Assembly: GCA_965200525.1 (NCBI GenBank) | Contig: OZ241368.1 | Coordinates: 1,798,001-1,862,000, forward strand | Origin: JANNPJ01 sp965200525 | GTDB lineage: Bacteria; Actinomycetota; Actinomycetes; Actinomycetales; Kineosporiaceae | Direction: 5' to 3' | Length of the DNA: 64,000 nucleotides | In this document: positions 53,845 through 62,721 of the stretch, piece after piece | How positions within the stretch are numbered: the first letter of the stretch is position 1 | How the letters are laid out: every line of letters starts with the position of its first letter | Translations under genes and position numbers: made by a program | The notes under the pieces: model-generated | What the model was told of the DNA's origin: nothing | The model's input: the letters and a program-made list of their open reading frames with translations, nothing else | The model's database searches: none

Positions 53845-54582
53845 ATGCCTGTCGCCCTGATCACCGGTGGATCGGCCGGCTTCGGCCTGGCCCTGGCCCG
53901 GGCCCTCGTCGAGCGCAGCTGGGACGTCGTGGTCGACGCTCGGGGGGTTCGGGGGCTGCGGGCCGCCGCCGCCGTCCTCGGACCGCGGGCCGTGACCGTC
54001 GCCGGGGACGTCGCCGACCCGGCCCACCGTCGGGACCTGCTGGCCGCCGTCGCGCGGGCCGGCCGGCTCGACCTGCTGGTGAACAACGCCGGCGCCCTCG
54101 GCCCGAGCCCATTACCGGCCCTGGCCGAGATCGACCTGCTCGAACTGGAGCAGCTCTACCGGGTCAACACGCTCGCTCCGCTGGGCCTGATCCAGCTCAC
54201 CCTGCCCCTGCTGGGGGCCGGCTCCGGCACGATCGTCAACCTCACCTCGGACGCCGCCTTCGAGGCCTACCCGGGCTGGGGGGCCTACGGCTCGTCCAAG
54301 GCCGCCCTCGACCAGCTCACCGCCGTGCTCGGCGTGGAGCGGCCGGACCTGCGGGTGTACAGCTTCGACCCCGGTGACCTGCGAACGGCCATGCACCAGC
54401 TCGCCTTTCCGGGTGAGGACATCAGCGACCGGCCGGAGCCGGGCAGCGTCGTGCCGGCCCTGCTGCGACTGATCACTCGCCGGCCCCGCAGCGGCCGCTA
54501 CCGGGCCGACGACCTCACCGACCCGGTCGAGCATCGGCCGGCGGAAACCGCGGTGACCGAGGTCCAGGCGGCGGCCTCATGA
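53845..54582 (+). CDS. Short-chain dehydrogenase/reductase
   Basis: A 245-residue SDR: NAD(P) motif TGGSAGFGLALA, NNAG (LVNNAGALG), and active-site Ser (NLTSDAAF) with YGSSK (Tyr-Lys). Aromatic or quinone substrates are plausible in a SoxR-controlled locus, but that is inference. GGAG lies 7 bases before the ATG. Its stop overlaps the next start (ATGA), so the two form an operon. Confidence 0.9.
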   Translation: MPVALITGGSAGFGLALARALVERSWDVVVDARGVRGLRAAAAVLGPRAVTVAGDVADPAHRRDLLAAVARAGRLDLLVNNAGALGPSPLPALAEIDLLELEQLYRVNTLAPLGLIQLTLPLLGAGSGTIVNLTSDAAFEAYPGWGAYGSSKAALDQLTAVLGVERPDLRVYSFDPGDLRTAMHQLAFPGEDISDRPEPGSVVPALLRLITRRPRSGRYRADDLTDPVEHRPAETAVTEVQAAAS

Positions 54583-55682
54583 CCACGATCGAGGACGCCG
54601 GCCACCCGGCCCGACCGCACACCCGGTTCGCCCTGCCGGCCGAACTCGCCGCCACCGGCCCGGCCGAGCACCGCGGCCTGGCCCGGGACGCCGTCCGGTT
54701 GCTGGCCGCCGTCGACGACCGGATCGAGCACGCCCGGTTCGCCGACCTGGGCCGGTTCCTGCGGCCCGGCGACCTGCTGGTGGTGAACACGTCGGCCACC
54801 CGGGCCGGCGCCGTCGACGGCGTCCATCCCCGGCTCGGCCCGGTGGTCGTCCACTTCTCCACCCGGGCGGACGACGGCCGCTGGGTGGTCGAGCTGCGCA
54901 CCAGCCCGAACGCCGCGGCCACGGTCCGGGCGGCCGAGGCGGCCGACATCGTCCGGTTGCCCGGCGGCGTGGAAATCATCCTGGCGGAGCGGTTTCCGGC
55001 GCCTTCGACCATCGTCGGGGCCGGGCTCGACCCGGGCCCGACCCGGCTCTGGTCCACCCAGCCGCTGCCGGATCGGCTGATTCAGCGGCTGCTCGCCGAT
55101 CAGGGCCGGCCGATCCGGTACGGCTATCTGTCGCAGCCGTGGCCGCTGTCCGACTACCAGACCGTGTTCGCCGACCTCGCCGTCGACCGGCGCAGCGCCG
55201 AGATGGCCAGCGCCGGCCGGCCGTTCTCGTTCGAGCTGGTGCGGCGCCTCAAGGGCCAGGGCGTGCGGTTCGCCTCGATCGCCCTGCACGCCGGGGTGTC
55301 GTCCCCGGAGAGTGGCGAGCCACCCCTGGCCGAGCGGTTCCAGGTCTCGGCCGCGACGGCGGACCTGGTCAATCATCAGCTGAGCCGTCGCGGCCGGGTG
55401 ATCGCCGTCGGCACCACGGTGACCCGGGCCCTGGAGTCGGCCGCCACGCCCGGCGGCGCCGTCCACCCGGCCGACGGCTGGACCGATCTGGTGCTCGGCC
55501 CCGACCGCCCGGCCCGGGTGGTCGACGGCCTGATCACCGGCCTGCACGACCCGGACGCATCGCACCTGTTGCTGCTCGAAGCCGTGGTCGGCCCGACCCG
55601 GATCCAGGCCGCCTACGACGCCGCCCTCCAGCACCGCTACCTCTGGCACGAGTTCGGCGACTCCTGCCTGCTCATCCGCTGA
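54579..55682 (+). CDS. QueA-like S-adenosylmethionine:tRNA ribosyltransferase-isomerase homologue
   Basis: A 367-residue protein. LRPGDLLVVNTSATRAG, LPDRLIQRLLADQGRPIRYG, YQTVFADLAVD, SIALHAGVSSPE and LFEFGDS-like HEFGDSCLLIR match the QueA fold in order, but the classic queuosine-enzyme H-V-G-x-G-T-F is changed to HAGVSSPE, so tRNA modification is doubtful. Actinobacteria usually lack the queuosine pathway, and no other queuosine gene is in the window. Its coupling to an SDR under a SoxR promoter suggests a stress-related or redox-linked reaction. Same family, unknown substrate. Confidence 0.78.
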   Translation: MTTIEDAGHPARPHTRFALPAELAATGPAEHRGLARDAVRLLAAVDDRIEHARFADLGRFLRPGDLLVVNTSATRAGAVDGVHPRLGPVVVHFSTRADDGRWVVELRTSPNAAATVRAAEAADIVRLPGGVEIILAERFPAPSTIVGAGLDPGPTRLWSTQPLPDRLIQRLLADQGRPIRYGYLSQPWPLSDYQTVFADLAVDRRSAEMASAGRPFSFELVRRLKGQGVRFASIALHAGVSSPESGEPPLAERFQVSAATADLVNHQLSRRGRVIAVGTTVTRALESAATPGGAVHPADGWTDLVLGPDRPARVVDGLITGLHDPDASHLLLLEAVVGPTRIQAAYDAALQHRYLWHEFGDSCLLIR

Positions 55683-55786
55683 CCACCGTCCACCACCGAT
55701 CCCGCTCACCGCTGATCCCTCCCCACCACCCGCCGAGGCCCACCCCACCACCCGCCGGACCCGCCGATCGCCCGCCGGGCCCGCCT

Positions 55787-55881
55787 TGCTCCGACATTGC
55801 TCCCGTTACCCACCTGGGCCAGGCCATCCACCGGTATCGCCGGCCCCGCTCGACGTGGACGGCGGGAGCAATGTCGGAGCA
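55787..55881. repeat. Perfect 19-bp inverted repeat with 57-base spacer
   Basis: TGCTCCGACATTGCTCCCG at 55787-55805 is repeated in inverted orientation at 55863-55881 with no mismatch. The loop is GC-rich (57 bases) and includes shorter pairing stretches. It could be a transcript 3' structure of the QueA-like operon, a remnant of a small mobile element or the binding site of a protein. No target-site duplication was seen. Confidence 0.75.
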
Positions 55882-55931
55882 GCGTCGGGCCGGCGGTGCT
55901 CACCCGCTTCACCCGGCCCCCGGTCATCCAG

Positions 55932-55945
55932 TGGAAACGCTCCCA
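55932..55945. promoter_or_regulatory. LacI-family operator upstream of the lacI gene
   Basis: TGGAAACGCTCCCA matches 12 of 14 positions of the CebR-type box TGGGAGCGCTCCCA. It lies 20 bases upstream of the predicted -35 and shares TGGAA-x-CGCTCCCA with the box before the GH1 gene. Confidence 0.6.
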
Positions 55946-55996
55946 AGAACTTCCCTCGACCCCGTTGACGGCGTCCCCGGGCCTGCTCTACTTTCA

Positions 55997-56022
55997 TCGA
56001 AACGCTTCGTCGAAACGCTTCG
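55997..56022. promoter_or_regulatory. Tandem LacI-type half-palindromic boxes
   Basis: TCGAAACGCTTCG occurs twice head to tail. Each copy is a near-palindrome with CG at its centre, as in LacI-family operators. They lie at the predicted transcription start of the LacI gene, which suggests autorepression. Confidence 0.55.
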
Positions 56023-56103
56023 ACGAGCTGAATGAAACGACTCATCCAGGCTCGGGCCGGTACCACGAGCACGGACGACGAGGGCGTCGGGAGGAGGTCG
56101 CAG

Positions 56104-57138
56104 ATGGCCACGATGCACGATGTCGCCAAGCGCGCGGGCGTCTCCCTGAGCACGGTGTCGTACGTGCTCACCGGCACCCGGCCGATCTCCCAGGCCACCC
56201 GGGACAAGGTGCTGGCCGCGATGGCCGACCTCGACTACCAGCCGAACGCGATGGCCCGCGGCCTGGCCAGCCGGCGCAGCAGCCTGCTCGGCCTGCTGCT
56301 GCCGATGGAGGAGCGCGGGCTCGGCGCCACCGAGTCGGCCTTCGTCACCGGCGCGGCCGAAGCGGCCAGCAAGGCCGGCTATCACCTGATGCTGCACCCG
56401 CTCGGCGTCCACGATCTCGACGCCCTGCGCCGGCTGGCCAGCCAGCAGCTGCTCGAGGGCGTGCTGGTGATGGAGGTCCGGATGGACGACGAGCGGGTCA
56501 GCACCCTGCGCCGGCTCGGGGTGCCGGTGGTGCTGATCGGGCGCACCGCCGACCCGGCCGGCCTGCCCTACGTGGATATCGACTTCGATCAGACCGTCCG
56601 GGACGCCGTCGCCCACCTGGTCGACCTCGGCCACCGCCAGATCATCTACGTCAACCACTCGGCCACCGCCCTGGACGGCGGTTACGGCCCGGCCCGCCGC
56701 AGCCAGGACGCCTACCTGAGCGCGATGACCGGGCACGGCCTGGACCCACTGACCTTTCCGGCCGAGGACTCGGCCGCCGGTGGACGCCGGGCCCTGACCT
56801 TGGCCCTGGAGCAGGCCCCGGACCTCACCGCCGTCCTGGCGATGAACGAGAACGCGCTGTTCGGCGTGCTCAGCGAGCTGGCCAACCGCGGCCGCAAGGT
56901 GCCCGACGACGTCTCGGTGGTCTCGATGGTGACCTCACCCCAGGTGGCCGAACTGGCCAACCCGGCCCTGACCGCGATGACCTCGCCGGGCTCGGCGATG
57001 GGCCGGATCGCGGTCGAGACCCTGCTCCGCTCCCTGGCCGGCGACAACGGCCAGGTGCACCAGGAACTACTCCCCTGCGCGCTGCAGATCCGCGGCAGCA
57101 CCGGAAGGACCAGGGACAGGCCCGCACCCGGGGCCTGA
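56104..57138 (+). CDS. LacI-family transcriptional regulator of the glycan locus
   Basis: A 344-residue repressor. The HTH is MHDVAKRAGVSLSTVSYVLT with hinge DYQPNAMARGLASRRSSL. The effector domain is a periplasmic-binding-type fold with FALL-like stretches and LEGVLVMEVRMDDERVS. GGAGGAGG 6 bases before the ATG at 56104 fixes the start; an upstream ATG at 56032 is inside the operator region. It is the likely regulator of the ABC operon downstream and of the GH1 gene through the shared boxes, with a sugar as inducer. Confidence 0.9.
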   Translation: MATMHDVAKRAGVSLSTVSYVLTGTRPISQATRDKVLAAMADLDYQPNAMARGLASRRSSLLGLLLPMEERGLGATESAFVTGAAEAASKAGYHLMLHPLGVHDLDALRRLASQQLLEGVLVMEVRMDDERVSTLRRLGVPVVLIGRTADPAGLPYVDIDFDQTVRDAVAHLVDLGHRQIIYVNHSATALDGGYGPARRSQDAYLSAMTGHGLDPLTFPAEDSAAGGRRALTLALEQAPDLTAVLAMNENALFGVLSELANRGRKVPDDVSVVSMVTSPQVAELANPALTAMTSPGSAMGRIAVETLLRSLAGDNGQVHQELLPCALQIRGSTGRTRDRPAPGA

Positions 57139-57141
57139 ATC

Positions 57142-57163
57142 TGCCCCGCCACCCGGCGGGGCA
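57142..57163. terminator. Hairpin after lacI (first of two)
   Basis: TGCCCCGCC and GGCGGGGCA pair over 9 bases with a 4-base loop, beginning 3 bases past the LacI stop. No T tract. Confidence 0.55.
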
Positions 57164-57165
57164 GC

Positions 57166-57199
57166 GGCCCGCCGCCGCGCGGCAACGCGACGGCGGGCC
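57166..57199. terminator. Hairpin after lacI (second), terminator-like
   Basis: GGCCCGCCG (57166-57174) and CGGCGGGCC (57191-57199) pair perfectly over 9 bases and are followed by TTGTT. Together with the first hairpin it separates the regulator gene from the transporter operon. Downstream, a TAGATA-like -10 near 57217 may start the operon. Confidence 0.65.
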
Positions 57200-57240
57200 T
57201 TGTTGGAGTACCGGCTAGATACTCGATGAGGAGAATAGCG

Positions 57241-58554
57241 ATGCGCGCTTATCGCAAGCTCGTCGCGGCCACGGCGGTGGTCGCCGCGGCGACCCTGGGC
57301 CTGGCCGCGTGCGGCGGCAGCAGCAGTGGCGGCGACGCCGGGGCCAGCGGGGCCAAGACCCTGAAGCTCTGGCACTACGAGGGCGCGGACAGCGCCATGG
57401 GCGTCGCCTGGGACAAGGCGATCGAGGTGTTCAAGACCGAACACCCGGGCGTCACGGTGGACTTCGAGCGCAAGACCTTCGAGCAGATCCAGCAGAACGC
57501 CGGGATGATCCTCAACTCGACCGAGGGCCCGGACGTGATGGAGTACAACAAGGGCAACGCCACGGCCGGCCTGCTCTCGTCGCAGGGTCTGCTCACCGAT
57601 CTCAGCGCGGTCGCGGTGAAGCGAGGCTGGGACAAGAAGCTCACCCCCAGCCTGCAGACCACGGCCAAGTACGACGAGCGCGGCGTGATGGGCTCGGGCA
57701 AGTGGTACGGCGTCCCGAACTACGGCGAGTACGTGACCGTGTACTACAACAAGGACATGTTCGCCAAGTACGGCCTGAGCGTGCCGACCACGCTGGACCA
57801 GATGACCGCGGACATGGACACGTTCGTGGCCAAGGGCATCACCCCGCTGGGCATGTCGGGGGCCGAGTACCCGGCCGGCCAGCTCTACTACGAACTGGCC
57901 CTGTCCAAGGCGAACCGGGCCTTCGTCGACGACTACCAGCTCTACAAGCAGCCGGTCAGCTTCACCGCCGACCCGCTGAAGTACGCCGCCGACACGTTCT
58001 CGGACTGGGTCAGGAAGGGCTACATCTCCAAGCAGTCCTCCAGCCTGAAGGCCGAGGACATGGGCACCGCCTTCATCGCCGGCAAGGTTCCGATGATCGT
58101 GTCCGGCAGCTGGTGGTACGGCCGGTTCAAGTCGGACATCAAGTTCGACTGGGACACCTTCCTCTTCCCGGGCAACACGCTGAACGCCGGCTCCTCGGGC
58201 AACCTCTGGGTCGTGCCGCAGAGCAGCAAGGCCAAGGACCTGGCCGAGGACTTCATCGACATCACGATGCGGCCCGAGATCCAGGACATCCTCGGCAACA
58301 ACGGCGGCATCCCGGTCGCGGCCGACCCGAGCAAGATCACGGACGCCAAGAACCAGAAGCTGATCGCCAACTTCAACACGGTGAACAAGGCCGACGGTCT
58401 GGCCTTCTACCCGGACTGGCCGGTCCCGGGCTACTACGACGTGCTGGTGTCCGGCTTCCAGGGCCTGATCAACGAGTCCAAGACTCCCGACCAGGTGCTC
58501 ACCTCCATCGCCAAGCCCTACCAGGACGGCGTCAAGGAGATCACGAACAGCTGA
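57241..58554 (+). CDS. Oligosaccharide ABC transporter substrate-binding lipoprotein
   Basis: A 437-residue family 1 solute-binding protein. AGGAG precedes the ATG at 57241 by 7 bases. Signal with lipobox LAAC (MRAYRKLVAATAVVAAATLG). The mature protein has LKLWHYEGADSAMGVAWDKA, LTDLSAVAVKRGWDKKLTPS and WYGVPNYGEYVTVYYNKDMF, typical of the MalE/CebE-type group for malto-, cello- or xylo-oligosaccharides. First gene of a four-gene operon with two permeases and a GH31 enzyme; no ATPase gene is present, as is common when a shared MsiK-type ATPase is used. Confidence 0.92.
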   Translation: MRAYRKLVAATAVVAAATLGLAACGGSSSGGDAGASGAKTLKLWHYEGADSAMGVAWDKAIEVFKTEHPGVTVDFERKTFEQIQQNAGMILNSTEGPDVMEYNKGNATAGLLSSQGLLTDLSAVAVKRGWDKKLTPSLQTTAKYDERGVMGSGKWYGVPNYGEYVTVYYNKDMFAKYGLSVPTTLDQMTADMDTFVAKGITPLGMSGAEYPAGQLYYELALSKANRAFVDDYQLYKQPVSFTADPLKYAADTFSDWVRKGYISKQSSSLKAEDMGTAFIAGKVPMIVSGSWWYGRFKSDIKFDWDTFLFPGNTLNAGSSGNLWVVPQSSKAKDLAEDFIDITMRPEIQDILGNNGGIPVAADPSKITDAKNQKLIANFNTVNKADGLAFYPDWPVPGYYDVLVSGFQGLINESKTPDQVLTSIAKPYQDGVKEITNS

Positions 58555-58608
58555 CGCCGGTACGGGGCCGGGCTCGCCGAGCCCGGCCCCCGCCCTGGAA
58601 GGACCCTC

Positions 58609-59583
58609 ATGTCCCAGATCGTCGCACCCAAAACCGTTCCGCCACAGCCCGCACCGCCCGAGCCGGCCCGGACCATCCGGCCCGACCGTCGGCCCCGCGG
58701 CGGCACCTACTGGCTCTACCTGCTGCCCGGCGCCGTGCTGTTCACCGCGATCATCGCCGTGCCGTTCGTGATGAATCTCTACCTGTCCCTGACCAAGTGG
58801 TCCGGCGTGGGCAGCCCCAGCTGGGTGGGCTTCGACAACTACACCAAGCTGTTCCACGACGACGTGTTCTGGATGTCGTTCCGCAACACGGTGGCCATGA
58901 TCGTGGCCATGGTCGTGGTCCCGACCCTGCTCGGGCTGCTGCTGGCGGCGGTGCTGTTCGACTCGATCGGACGCCGCTTCGACCCGCGGGCGGCGACCCT
59001 GCTGCGGGCCGCGTACTACCTGCCACAGGTGCTGCCGGTGGTGGTGGCCGGCATCGTCTGGAGCTGGATCCTGCAGCCCGACGGTGCCCTGAACGCCCTG
59101 TTCCGGTCGATCGGCCTGAAAAGCCTGGCCCACGACTGGCTGGGCGATCCGCACACCGCGCTGCCGACCGTGATGGTGGTCATGATCTGGCTCCAGATCG
59201 GTTATCCAGTGGTTATTTTCATGGCCGCGTTGCAGCGGGTCGATCCGGAGCTGTACGAGGCGGCCGAGCTGGACGGCGCCGGCTGGTTCCGCCGGTTCCG
59301 CGCGATCACCGTGCCGCAGATCCGGGCCGAGACCTTCGTCGTCGCCCTGACCTGCACGATCGCCGCGATGAAGGTGTTCGGCCCGGTGTTCGCCCTGACT
59401 CGGGGCGGCCCCGACAACGCCACCAACGTGCCGTCGTACTTCTCCTACTACAACTTCTTCAAGAAGCTCAATGTCGGCTACGGATCGGCGATCTCGACCG
59501 TACTGACGGTGCTCATCATTCTGGTCAGCGTGCTCTTCATCCGGGCCCAGAACGCCAGCGAGAAGCGGGACGAGGGGATCTGA
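58609..59583 (+). CDS. Sugar ABC transporter permease (MalF/CebF-like)
   Basis: A 324-residue permease. Six helices (for example YWLYLLPGAVLFTAIIAVPF and LLRAAYYLPQVLPVVVAGIV) and the EAA motif YEAAELDGAGWFRRFRAITVPQ, which binds the ATPase. A basic, Pro-rich N-terminus (TIRPDRRPRGG) precedes helix 1. Pairs with the next permease one base downstream. Confidence 0.93.
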   Translation: MSQIVAPKTVPPQPAPPEPARTIRPDRRPRGGTYWLYLLPGAVLFTAIIAVPFVMNLYLSLTKWSGVGSPSWVGFDNYTKLFHDDVFWMSFRNTVAMIVAMVVVPTLLGLLLAAVLFDSIGRRFDPRAATLLRAAYYLPQVLPVVVAGIVWSWILQPDGALNALFRSIGLKSLAHDWLGDPHTALPTVMVVMIWLQIGYPVVIFMAALQRVDPELYEAAELDGAGWFRRFRAITVPQIRAETFVVALTCTIAAMKVFGPVFALTRGGPDNATNVPSYFSYYNFFKKLNVGYGSAISTVLTVLIILVSVLFIRAQNASEKRDEGI

Positions 59584-59584
59584 G

Positions 59585-60478
59585 ATGTCCGCCACCACCG
59601 ACGTCGCCAGCCCGAGCGCCCCGTCCGCGCGGCCGAAGCTGGTCCGCAGCCGGCACCGGCAGGGCCGGGCCCGCTGGCTCGTGCTGGCCCTGGTCACCGC
59701 GGGCGCACTGATCATGCTGGTGCCGTTCGGCTTCATGCTGCTGAACGCCTTCAAGTCGCCCGGCGACTACTCCACCAACGGCGCCCTGGCCTGGCCGCAC
59801 GAGTTCTACACCAAGGGCCTGCGGACCTACTGGACCCAGGTGAACTTCCCCCTCAAGCTGTGGAACTCGATCCTGATCTCCGGCTCGGTCGCCGTCCTGG
59901 CCGTGATCGTCTCGCTGTTCAACGCCTATGCCCTCGGTATCGGGCGGGTCCGTGGCCGGCTCTGGATCGTCGGCGTCTTCCTGCTGGCCAACATGCTGCC
60001 CCAGGAGTCGCTGATCTACCCGCTCTACTACCTGGCCAAGCAGACCGGGCTCTACAACACCCGACTGTCGGTGATCATCATCTTCACGGTGATCCAGAGC
60101 GCGTTCGGCACCTACCTGCTGGCCTCGGTGCTGGGCACGTTCCCGAAGGCCCTGCTCGAGGCGGCCGCCCTGGACGGCGCGGGCAAGTGGACGATCCTGA
60201 CCCGCGTGGTGCTGCCCAACATCCGGCCCACCCTCTACGTGCTGCTGATCTTCTTCTTCATCTGGACCTGGAACGAGTTCTTCATCCCGCTGGTGATGCT
60301 GATCGACAACAGCACCCAGACCGTGCCGGTGGCCCTGGCCTCGCTGCAGGGCGATCGGCTGATGGACGCCCCCACCACCAACGCCGGGGCGCTGCTCAGC
60401 CTGATCCCGGCCGTGCTCTTCTTCTTCGTCTTCCAGCGCACGCTCACCCGCGGCGTCACGGCAGGAGCCATCAAATGA
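59585..60478 (+). CDS. Sugar ABC transporter permease (MalG/CebG-like)
   Basis: A 297-residue permease with the EAA motif LEAAALDGAGKWTILTRVVL and helices such as LVTAGALIMLVPFGFMLLNA and LYVLLIFFFIWTWNEFFIPL, typical of the MalG branch. Its stop overlaps the GH31 start in an ATGA, so import and hydrolysis are translationally linked. Confidence 0.93.
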   Translation: MSATTDVASPSAPSARPKLVRSRHRQGRARWLVLALVTAGALIMLVPFGFMLLNAFKSPGDYSTNGALAWPHEFYTKGLRTYWTQVNFPLKLWNSILISGSVAVLAVIVSLFNAYALGIGRVRGRLWIVGVFLLANMLPQESLIYPLYYLAKQTGLYNTRLSVIIIFTVIQSAFGTYLLASVLGTFPKALLEAAALDGAGKWTILTRVVLPNIRPTLYVLLIFFFIWTWNEFFIPLVMLIDNSTQTVPVALASLQGDRLMDAPTTNAGALLSLIPAVLFFFVFQRTLTRGVTAGAIK

Positions 60479-62721
60479 AGTTCACCGACGGGTACTGGCA
60501 GCTGCGGCCCGGGGTCAGCGTGCTGCGCCCGGGCGGGGTCGAGTCGCTGGAGTCGACCGAGCGCTCGCTGACCGTCTTCGCCCCGACCGGGCAGATCACC
60601 GGCCGCGGCGACACCCTGAACCGGCCGGTGGTCTCGGTCGAGTTCTTCTCCCCCGCGCCCGGGGTGATCGGGGTGACCATCGGGCACTTCTCCGGGGGTC
60701 TGCCCAAGCAGCCGCGGTTCGAGCTCGCGAACGGCACCGACCACCTGGTGACCATCTCGGTCGAGGCCGACAGCGCCGCCCTGACCAGCGGCGATCTGAC
60801 CGCGCGGGTCAGCCTGGGCGACCGCTGGCAGGTCGACTTCAGCCGGGGCGGCCAGGTGGTCACGTCGTCCACCCATCGCAGTATCGGGATCGTCACCGAT
60901 GCCGGCGGACGGCGGTTCGTGCACGAGCGGCTGTCCCTGGACGTGGCCGAGACGATCTACGGGCTGGGCGAGCGGTTCGGCGCGTTCGTGAAGAACGGCC
61001 AGAGCGTAGACATCTGGAACGCCGACGGCGGCACGGCCAGCGAGCAGGCCTACAAGAACGTGCCGTTCTACCTGAGCAGTGCCGGCTACGGGGTGTTCGT
61101 CGACCACCCCGAGCACGTCTCGTTCGAGGTCGGCTCGGAGGTGGTCTCGCAGAACCAGTTCAGCGTGGAGGGCCAGTCGCTGACCTACTTCGTGATCGAC
61201 GGCCCGGGTCCGAAGGACGTGCTGCGCCGGTACACCGCGCTCACCGGCCGGCCCGCCGCCGTCCCGGGCTGGTCGTTCGGGCTCTGGTTGTCGACGTCGT
61301 TCACCACCTCCTACGACGAGGCCACGGTGACCGGGTTCATCGACGGGATGGCCGAGCGCGACCTGCCGCTGAGCGTGTTCCACTTCGACTGCTTCTGGAT
61401 GCGGCAGTTCCACTGGTGCGACTTCGTCTGGGATCCGGCCACCTTCCCCGACCCGGTCGGCATGCTGAGCCGGCTGCACGAGCGCGGGCTGAAGGTCTGC
61501 GTCTGGATCAACCCCTACATCGCCCAGCGGTCCTACCTCTTCGAGGAGGGCCGGGCCGCCGGCTACCTGGTCGAGAACGCGGACGGTTCGGTCTGGCAGT
61601 GGGACAAGTGGCAGGCCGGGATGGCCCTGGTCGACTTCACCAACCCGGACGCCGCCGCCTGGTTCGCGGGCAAGCTGAAGACTCTGCTGGACCTGGGGGT
61701 GGACTGCTTCAAGACCGACTTCGGCGAGCGGATCCCGACCGACGTCGTCTGGCACGACGGCTCCGACCCACAGCGGATGCACAACTACTACGCCCAGCTC
61801 TACAACAAGTGCGTGTTCGAGCTGCTGGAGGCCGAGCGTGGGTCGGGTGAGGCGGTGTTGTTCGCCCGCTCGGCCACGGCCGGTGGGCAACAGTTCCCGG
61901 TGCACTGGGGCGGTGACTGCGAGTCGACGTTCGTGGCGATGGCCGAGTCGCTGCGCGGTGGGCTGTCGCTGGCGGCGTCCGGCTTCGGGTACTGGAGCCA
62001 CGACATCGGCGGTTTCGAGGGGACGCCGGACCCGGCCGTGTTCAAGCGCTGGCTGGCCTTCGGCCTGCTGTCGTCCCACTCGCGGTTGCACGGGTCGGGC
62101 TCGTACCGGGTGCCGTGGGCCTACGACGAGGAGGCGGTCGACGTGCTACGGCACTTCACCCGGCTCAAGCTGTCGCTGATGCCGTACCTGGCCGTGGCCG
62201 CCCACGAGGCCCACACCGACGGCGTCCCGATGATGCGCCCGATGGTGCTGGAGTTCCCGGACGACCCGACCGCGGCCCACCTCGACCGGCAGTACCTGCT
62301 CGGGCCCGACCTGCTGGTGGCGCCGGTGATGAGCGCCACCGGCGAGGTGACCTTCTACGTGCCGGCCGGTACCTGGACCCACATCGTCACCGGTGAGCAG
62401 CTCACCGGGCCGGCCTGGGTGACCCAGAAGCACGACTTCGACAGCGTGCCGGTGCTGGCCCGGCCCGGTTCGGTGATCCCGTTCGGGGCGGTCGACGACC
62501 GCCCCGACTACGCCTGGCCGGACGGCGTCGACCTGCGCCTCTACGCCCCGGTCGAGGGCCGGACCACCCGCCTCACCATCCCCTCCGGTTCCCCCGACCG
62601 CGAGCCGGCCACCTTCGAGGTCACCTATACGGCCGCCCACCCCCGGGCCACCCTCCTGTCCGGCCGTTCCACCGGCTACACCACCCACACCTCCGGCGGT
62701 CAGCTCCGGTCCGGCCGGTGA
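60475..62721 (+). CDS. GH31 alpha-xylosidase (YicI-like)
   Basis: A 748-residue intracellular glycosidase. Start ATG overlaps the permease stop. N-terminal beta-sandwich, then the barrel with VFHFDCFWMRQFHWCDFVWD, the nucleophile Asp in CFKTDFGERIPTDVV and the acid/base region in HWGGDCESTFVAMAESLRGG; FARSATAGGQQFPVHWGGD is typical of YicI/XylS alpha-xylosidases rather than alpha-glucosidases. It removes alpha-1,6-xylose from xyloglucan fragments or isoprimeverose. It sits with a sugar importer and a GH1 enzyme, so the operon suits xyloglucan-derived oligosaccharides. No signal peptide. Confidence 0.9.
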   Translation: MKFTDGYWQLRPGVSVLRPGGVESLESTERSLTVFAPTGQITGRGDTLNRPVVSVEFFSPAPGVIGVTIGHFSGGLPKQPRFELANGTDHLVTISVEADSAALTSGDLTARVSLGDRWQVDFSRGGQVVTSSTHRSIGIVTDAGGRRFVHERLSLDVAETIYGLGERFGAFVKNGQSVDIWNADGGTASEQAYKNVPFYLSSAGYGVFVDHPEHVSFEVGSEVVSQNQFSVEGQSLTYFVIDGPGPKDVLRRYTALTGRPAAVPGWSFGLWLSTSFTTSYDEATVTGFIDGMAERDLPLSVFHFDCFWMRQFHWCDFVWDPATFPDPVGMLSRLHERGLKVCVWINPYIAQRSYLFEEGRAAGYLVENADGSVWQWDKWQAGMALVDFTNPDAAAWFAGKLKTLLDLGVDCFKTDFGERIPTDVVWHDGSDPQRMHNYYAQLYNKCVFELLEAERGSGEAVLFARSATAGGQQFPVHWGGDCESTFVAMAESLRGGLSLAASGFGYWSHDIGGFEGTPDPAVFKRWLAFGLLSSHSRLHGSGSYRVPWAYDEEAVDVLRHFTRLKLSLMPYLAVAAHEAHTDGVPMMRPMVLEFPDDPTAAHLDRQYLLGPDLLVAPVMSATGEVTFYVPAGTWTHIVTGEQLTGPAWVTQKHDFDSVPVLARPGSVIPFGAVDDRPDYAWPDGVDLRLYAPVEGRTTRLTIPSGSPDREPATFEVTYTAAHPRATLLSGRSTGYTTHTSGGQLRSGR

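Larger units (their letters stand above)
55683..56103. promoter_or_regulatory. Long spacer with 19-bp inverted repeat and LacI operators
   Basis: This 421-base spacer has no gene. 55683-55786 is strongly C-rich on the plus strand. A perfect 19-bp inverted repeat lies at 55787-55805 and 55863-55881. Then come a LacI-like box (55932-55945), a TTGACG/TACTTT promoter (55965-55970, 55989-55994, 18-base spacer) and two head-to-tail TCGAAACGCTTCG boxes (55997-56009 and 56010-56022) before the LacI gene. Confidence 0.6.

Noticed and set aside
54579..55682. Queuosine biosynthesis gene queA
   Set aside because: The diagnostic H-V-G-x-G-T-F loop is not kept and no other queuosine gene is present, so the symbol was withheld.
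55683..55786. Small gene in the C-rich spacer
   Set aside because: Codon pattern is shapeless (Pro/His/Arg runs), with no ribosome-binding site or family match.
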